Shown here: piece after piece, positions 55,673 through 58,181 of the stretch | How positions within the stretch are numbered: the first letter of the stretch is position 1 | How the letters are laid out: each line of letters starts with the position of its first letter | Assembly: GCA_004298015.1 (NCBI GenBank) | Contig: SCSE01000068.1 | Location: 1 to 58,181, forward strand | Direction of reading: 5' to 3' | DNA from: Rhodanobacter sp. | Lineage (GTDB): Bacteria > Pseudomonadota > Gammaproteobacteria > Xanthomonadales > Rhodanobacteraceae | DNA length: 58,181 nucleotides | Notes under the pieces: model-generated | Databases searched by the model: none | What the model saw: the letters and a program-made list of their open reading frames with translations, nothing else | What the model was told of the DNA's origin: nothing | Position numbers and translations under genes: made by a program

Positions 55673-55687
55673 TACGGCAATGCCGTA
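55673..55687. promoter_or_regulatory. Candidate operator of the RelE-like module
   Basis: Perfect palindrome TACGGCA-A-TGCCGTA, 30 bp upstream of the RelE-like toxin start. Its position in a short leader of a toxin-first operon fits autorepression by the XRE antitoxin. Confidence 0.55.
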
Positions 55688-55716
55688 TGGTTGGCGAACG
55701 CAGAAGGGAGTCTGCC

Positions 55717-56031
55717 ATGCACGAATTCATCGAATCATCCGTGTTTGCAAAGTACGTGTACGACTACCTCACGGAAGAGGAGTGCGCCGCTGTGCAGTGG
55801 TACTTGTCCCAGCATGTCGATGTGGGTGATCTGATTTCCGGCTCCGGCGGCTGTCGCAAGATGCGCTGGGGTGCGGCGGACAAGGGCAAGCGTGGCGGTG
55901 TGCGGGTGATCTATTATGAAGTTACCCAGGCAGGGCAGATCTGGCTGCTGGCCATCTATGCCAAGACCCGGCAGGAAAACCTCCCGGCACACGTCATACG
56001 GCTGATCAAGGACCATATGGTGAAGTCATGA
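55717..56031 (+). CDS. RelE/HigB-like toxin
   Basis: 104 residues from the ATG of MHEFIES, with GGGAG 6 nt upstream. The RelE-like pattern is GSGGCRKMRWGAADKGKRGG, then VRVIYYEV, IWLLAIYAKTRQENL and a C-terminal helix; such proteins are mRNA interferases acting on or near the ribosome. The Lys/Arg cluster in the middle fits a catalytic and RNA-binding surface. It is upstream of the antitoxin gene, the HigBA-type order, and overlaps it by 4 bp. Confidence 0.88.
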   Translation: MHEFIESSVFAKYVYDYLTEEECAAVQWYLSQHVDVGDLISGSGGCRKMRWGAADKGKRGGVRVIYYEVTQAGQIWLLAIYAKTRQENLPAHVIRLIKDHMVKS

Positions 56032-56339
56032 AAAAGCTGAGCAAAGAAATCCTCGCCCGCGATGCCAGGCGCGACATCGGCGCCGAAGTGCTCGAAGCGA
56101 TCCGTGAGATCAAGGCTGGCGGCGGGCGCAAGTTCACCCTGCAGGTGAGCCAAGCTACCGAAGCGCGGATCAAGCTGGGGCAGTCGCAGGCCGATTTCGC
56201 CGCGATGCTTGGGGTGTCCGTCAGGACATTACAGGATTGGGAACAGGGTCGGCGCGAGCCGAGCGGGGCGGCGAAGGCGTTGCTGAAGGTTGCCGTGGCG
56301 GCGCCGAAGACGGTGCGGAAGGTTTTGGCGGCGGCTTGA
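56028..56339 (+). CDS. XRE-family antitoxin (HigA/NadS-like)
   Basis: 103 residues. The Cro/C1 helix-turn-helix is in the C-terminal half: ARIKLGQSQADFAAMLGVSVRTLQDWEQGRREPSGAA. The N-terminal part (SKEILARDARRDIGAEVLEAIREIKAG) probably wraps the toxin. It follows the toxin with an ATGA overlap and likely binds the palindrome at 55673-55687. Confidence 0.88.
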   Translation: MKKLSKEILARDARRDIGAEVLEAIREIKAGGGRKFTLQVSQATEARIKLGQSQADFAAMLGVSVRTLQDWEQGRREPSGAAKALLKVAVAAPKTVRKVLAAA

Positions 56340-56366
56340 TTGAGCGGCTCTGCCTCCGTTATCCAG

Positions 56367-56394
56367 GTGGATCGTGTACTCGGGAAGTGGCGTC
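56367..56394 (+). pseudogene. Remnant of a TumE-like toxin 3' end
   Basis: GTGGATCGTGTACTCGGGAA and the following bases correspond to the last codons of the toxin at 55192-55224 (VDRVLEEARS), directly upstream of antitoxin copy 2, but one base shorter. The rest of the toxin is missing, so copy 2 of the antitoxin appears to have lost its toxin. Confidence 0.7.
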
Positions 56395-56745
56395 ATGAAG
56401 AACATGGTCATCGGCATCGCCTCCCAGCAAGCCATCCGCGACCGTGCGCTGTCCATTGCGCGCGGCGAGCATCAGCCACGACCGAACGAGCCGAAGATCT
56501 GGTTCACATCGATGCGCTCGCTGGCCGAAGTGTTGTCCGATGACAACCGGGCGCTGTTGCGCGTGATTCGTGAGCAGAAGCCGGAGTCGTTGAGCCAATT
56601 GGCGGTGTTCACCGGGCGCGCGCCAAGTAACCTTTCGCGGACACTGAAGACGATGGAGCACTATGGGCTGGTGGAGATGCAGCGGGAGCTGCGGACGGTG
56701 CGGCCGGTGGGGGAGGTTAGTGAGTTTGTGATTTGGGCGGCTTGA
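56395..56745 (+). CDS. Winged-helix antitoxin, copy 2 (orphan)
   Basis: 116 residues starting MKNMVIGIASQQAIRDRAL; 104 of 116 residues are the same as copy 1 (my alignment by eye). Changes cluster near the wing and C-terminus (VEMQREL, GEVSEFVIWAA). It has no intact toxin upstream, only the remnant at 56367-56394, and follows the RelE-like/XRE module by 55 bp. It may be read from that operon and could still act on the copy-1 operator. The IS element begins within about 10 bp of its stop. Confidence 0.78.
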   Translation: MKNMVIGIASQQAIRDRALSIARGEHQPRPNEPKIWFTSMRSLAEVLSDDNRALLRVIREQKPESLSQLAVFTGRAPSNLSRTLKTMEHYGLVEMQRELRTVRPVGEVSEFVIWAA

Positions 56746-56753
56746 TGTGGGGG

Positions 56754-58059
56754 AATAAACTTCCTCCGTCCCTGAGGTTTCCCCACGTTTTCATGCTGCC
56801 ACAACCATCTGATCGAGTAGTGCTGGAGACGGCTTTCGTATCTGCTCCATGAGTTCTTCGAGCCTGGCATTTGACCATCGTCGCACCAGTGCCTCACGGC
56901 CCAGTCGCATGATGGAGTACAGCCGTCGCTTGGATCGAAACGGTGCCAGCCATTGGTCGATGCCTGCGGTTTCGCAAGCCATGCCGACCAGCCAGCTGGC
57001 GAAGGCTGCCATCGTGTGGAGTAACAGCAACACCTCGATGCGCTTGCCCTTGCGGGTCAAGCTGTCCTCAAAGGCATGACCGTAGCGGTGAGATTTGAGG
57101 TCCCTGAAGGACAGTTCGATCTGCATGCGCCGCGCGTACAGCGCGACTATTTGTCGGGCGCTCAAGTGACTCAGTGTCGGTGAAGCGACGAGGAGCCATG
57201 GCTCCCGCTCACGCGCCGCGTTTTGCTTGCTCTTCTTGGTGCGTGAGGGTACGCCCTGACGATTGCGTTGTTTGCGGCCCTTCGGTGGCTTGGCATGCAC
57301 CACAACACGGCAGCGCCACGGCTTTGCGCGCACCGTATCCATCATCCCCAAGTCGCGCGGTGCGGCAACCGCCAGCTCATATAGCGCCCGGCATGGTACC
57401 CACGTATCCGGCGTATCCGCTGCATCGACAGGCTTGACCAGCGTGCGATGACGCAGGCGTCCGAGCCAATACCAGCCCATCGCTTCGACGGCGCGGAACC
57501 ATGGCGCACGAAAGCCAGCATCGGTCACCAAGATCGGCTGCATGCCTTCGGGAATCAGCGTCGCCAAGCGCTGCAGGAACTGTTTCTCCGCGGCCGGTGA
57601 ACCTTGTTGTCCATCGGGAAAGACCATGTCCAGGATCGTCAGCGTGCGACCGCCCACGGGCACGGCCGCTCGCAGCAAATGCCAGCGCCGATCCGCCTTG
57701 AGATCACACCAATCCAACACGATCACTGGATGCGGGCCGCGCAGGAGCCAGCGCACCATAGCTCCATGTAGATGTTCGCGCTCCGCGTGCAGAGGCGGAT
57801 TGCCAAGCAGTCGATCCAGCGCTTTCAGCGGGGCACGGATGCGCTCCGCCCCCGGCCAGGCGCGCGCGACATCGATCAGCGTCAAACGACGGCCCTGGAT
57901 CAACGCTTCCACGGCCCGCAACAACACGCAGCGCCGCAGCGCGTGCATCGGCTGGAGTGCATCGCCCAAGCACTTTTGCAATACTTTGTTCGCGCGCATG
58001 GTGTGGTCTCCTCTGGCTTCGTTACCCGAAAAAGGTGTCAGGGACGAATGGCACTTACT
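56754..58059 (-). mobile_element. IS4-family insertion sequence (approximate ends)
   Basis: An about 1.3-kb element around one transposase gene. Imperfect terminal inverted repeats share the run CGTCCCTGA (56767-56775 on plus; its complement at 58038-58046), with partial matches out to about 56754 and 58059. The exact outer ends and any target duplication are not resolved. Right-end bases ACTTACTTAAGC recur inverted at the window edge. Confidence 0.75.
56791..57999 (-). CDS. IS4-family transposase
   Basis: 402 residues starting MRANKVLQKCLGDALQPM, with a GGAG ribosome-binding site. DDE acidic residues are in VLDWCDLKADRRWH and LVTDAGFRAPWF, and the IS4 YREK signature Y(2)R(3)E(6)K is exact in YARRMQIELSFRDLK. 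A longer in-frame start upstream crosses the terminal repeat and is unlikely. The gene appears intact. It lies at the end of the toxin-antitoxin tail and is the only mobile element gene in the window. Confidence 0.94.
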   Translation of the reverse strand: MRANKVLQKCLGDALQPMHALRRCVLLRAVEALIQGRRLTLIDVARAWPGAERIRAPLKALDRLLGNPPLHAEREHLHGAMVRWLLRGPHPVIVLDWCDLKADRRWHLLRAAVPVGGRTLTILDMVFPDGQQGSPAAEKQFLQRLATLIPEGMQPILVTDAGFRAPWFRAVEAMGWYWLGRLRHRTLVKPVDAADTPDTWVPCRALYELAVAAPRDLGMMDTVRAKPWRCRVVVHAKPPKGRKQRNRQGVPSRTKKSKQNAAREREPWLLVASPTLSHLSARQIVALYARRMQIELSFRDLKSHRYGHAFEDSLTRKGKRIEVLLLLHTMAAFASWLVGMACETAGIDQWLAPFRSKRRLYSIMRLGREALVRRWSNARLEELMEQIRKPSPALLDQMVVAA

Positions 58060-58064
58060 TAAGC
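58053..58064. repeat. 12-bp inverted repeat, left member (IS outer end)
   Basis: ACTTACTTAAGC at the outer right end of the IS element is found again, inverted, as the last 12 bases of the window (58170-58181). Confidence 0.75.
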
Positions 58065-58080
58065 GGAGAGGCCCGTTTTC

Positions 58081-58168
58081 CGTCATTCCTGCGAAAGCAG
58101 GAATCCAGTGACTTCTGCCGTTTGCAGGCTACATAAGGCGCTGGATTCCCGCTTTCGCGAGAATGACG
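58081..58168. repeat. Large palindromic intergenic repeat (CGTCATTCC family)
   Basis: Two 28-bp arms, 58081-58108 and 58141-58168, are inverted copies with three mismatches around 32 bp; each arm is itself a hairpin (TTCCTGCGAAAGCAGGAA and the like). The CGTCATTCC-GCGAAAGC-GGAATCCAG type is a common short repeat in proteobacterial genomes, possibly mobilised by REP-associated transposases. No gene overlaps it. Confidence 0.85.
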
Positions 58169-58169
58169 A

Positions 58170-58181
58170 GCTTAAGTAAGT
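58170..58181. repeat. 12-bp inverted repeat, right member at the window edge
   Basis: GCTTAAGTAAGT is the inverse of 58053-58064. On the IS the next inward bases are GCCATTCGTCCCTGA, so the window may end at the start of a second, oppositely oriented copy of the same IS. Confidence 0.65.

Overview
The window is 58.2 kb of GC-rich, densely packed bacterial chromosome. Gene content and layout point to a gammaproteobacterium of the order Xanthomonadales, most likely Rhodanobacteraceae (Rhodanobacter/Dyella/Frateuria-like). Pointers are the serine-succinyltransferase-type MetX, the separate ccmA-I genes, kynurenine monooxygenase, the SDHAF4-sdhCDAB-sdhE run, the exbB-exbD-msbA-lpxK block and short palindromic intergenic repeats. 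The genus is inferred from gene content only. I saw no tRNA, rRNA, CRISPR array or prophage.

Layout. 0.1-10.1 kb (minus strand): kmo, a DUF3293 gene, the whole cytochrome c maturation operon ccmABCDEFGHI and a metX-family gene, almost all overlapping by a few bases. 10.3-18.1 kb (minus): a POT peptide transporter, a PHB-type acetoacetyl-CoA reductase and the PHA regulator phaR, then a MarR-controlled tripartite efflux operon (marR, outer-membrane factor, emrA, emrB). 18.2-22.2 kb: a TatD-type nuclease, two tandem glycine-zipper lipoproteins ending in a perfectly palindromic terminator, a SleB-type cell wall hydrolase and ygfZ. 22.3-26.8 kb (plus): complex II with three accessory genes (SDHAF4-like, sdhE, ygfX-like). 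27-35.6 kb (plus): envelope and DNA uptake genes lolC, lolD, comEC, exbB, exbD, msbA, lpxK. 35.5-42.8 kb: hutI and hutF of histidine degradation, interleaved with a ClC antiporter, an acetyltransferase-nitrilase fusion and an MFS transporter. 43.4-47.2 kb: an NPP-type phosphodiesterase lipoprotein, a Gln-rich exported protein, and an alkylation-repair pair (ogt plus an Ada/AlkA fusion). 47.4-52.8 kb: a signalling block with a chemoreceptor behind a sigma-28-like promoter, a translationally coupled EAL-CBS-GGDEF protein, and a divergent receiver-only regulator and histidine kinase. 53.1-58.2 kb: hutU followed by an accessory tail of toxin-antitoxin genes, an IS4-family element and palindromic repeats.

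How the genes work together. The first half is mainly respiratory and envelope housekeeping: haem-thioether assembly, complex II, lipoprotein sorting and lipid A export. Three hut genes (hutI, hutF, hutU) are scattered through the second half and imply the HutF route (formiminoglutamate to formylglutamate); hutH and hutG are not here.

The most unusual part is the region after hutU. A TumE-like toxin plus winged-helix antitoxin pair is followed by an exact 26-bp copy of the hutU 3' end, then a RelE-like toxin plus XRE antitoxin pair, a remnant of the TumE-like toxin tail, and a second antitoxin copy about 90% identical to the first. This reads as a tandem duplication in which one toxin was replaced by a different toxin-antitoxin module. 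Other items of interest are a dispersed repeat shared by two loci 11 kb apart, a second IS end apparently starting at the right edge of the window, and a likely flagellar-sigma promoter linking chemotaxis to c-di-GMP turnover.
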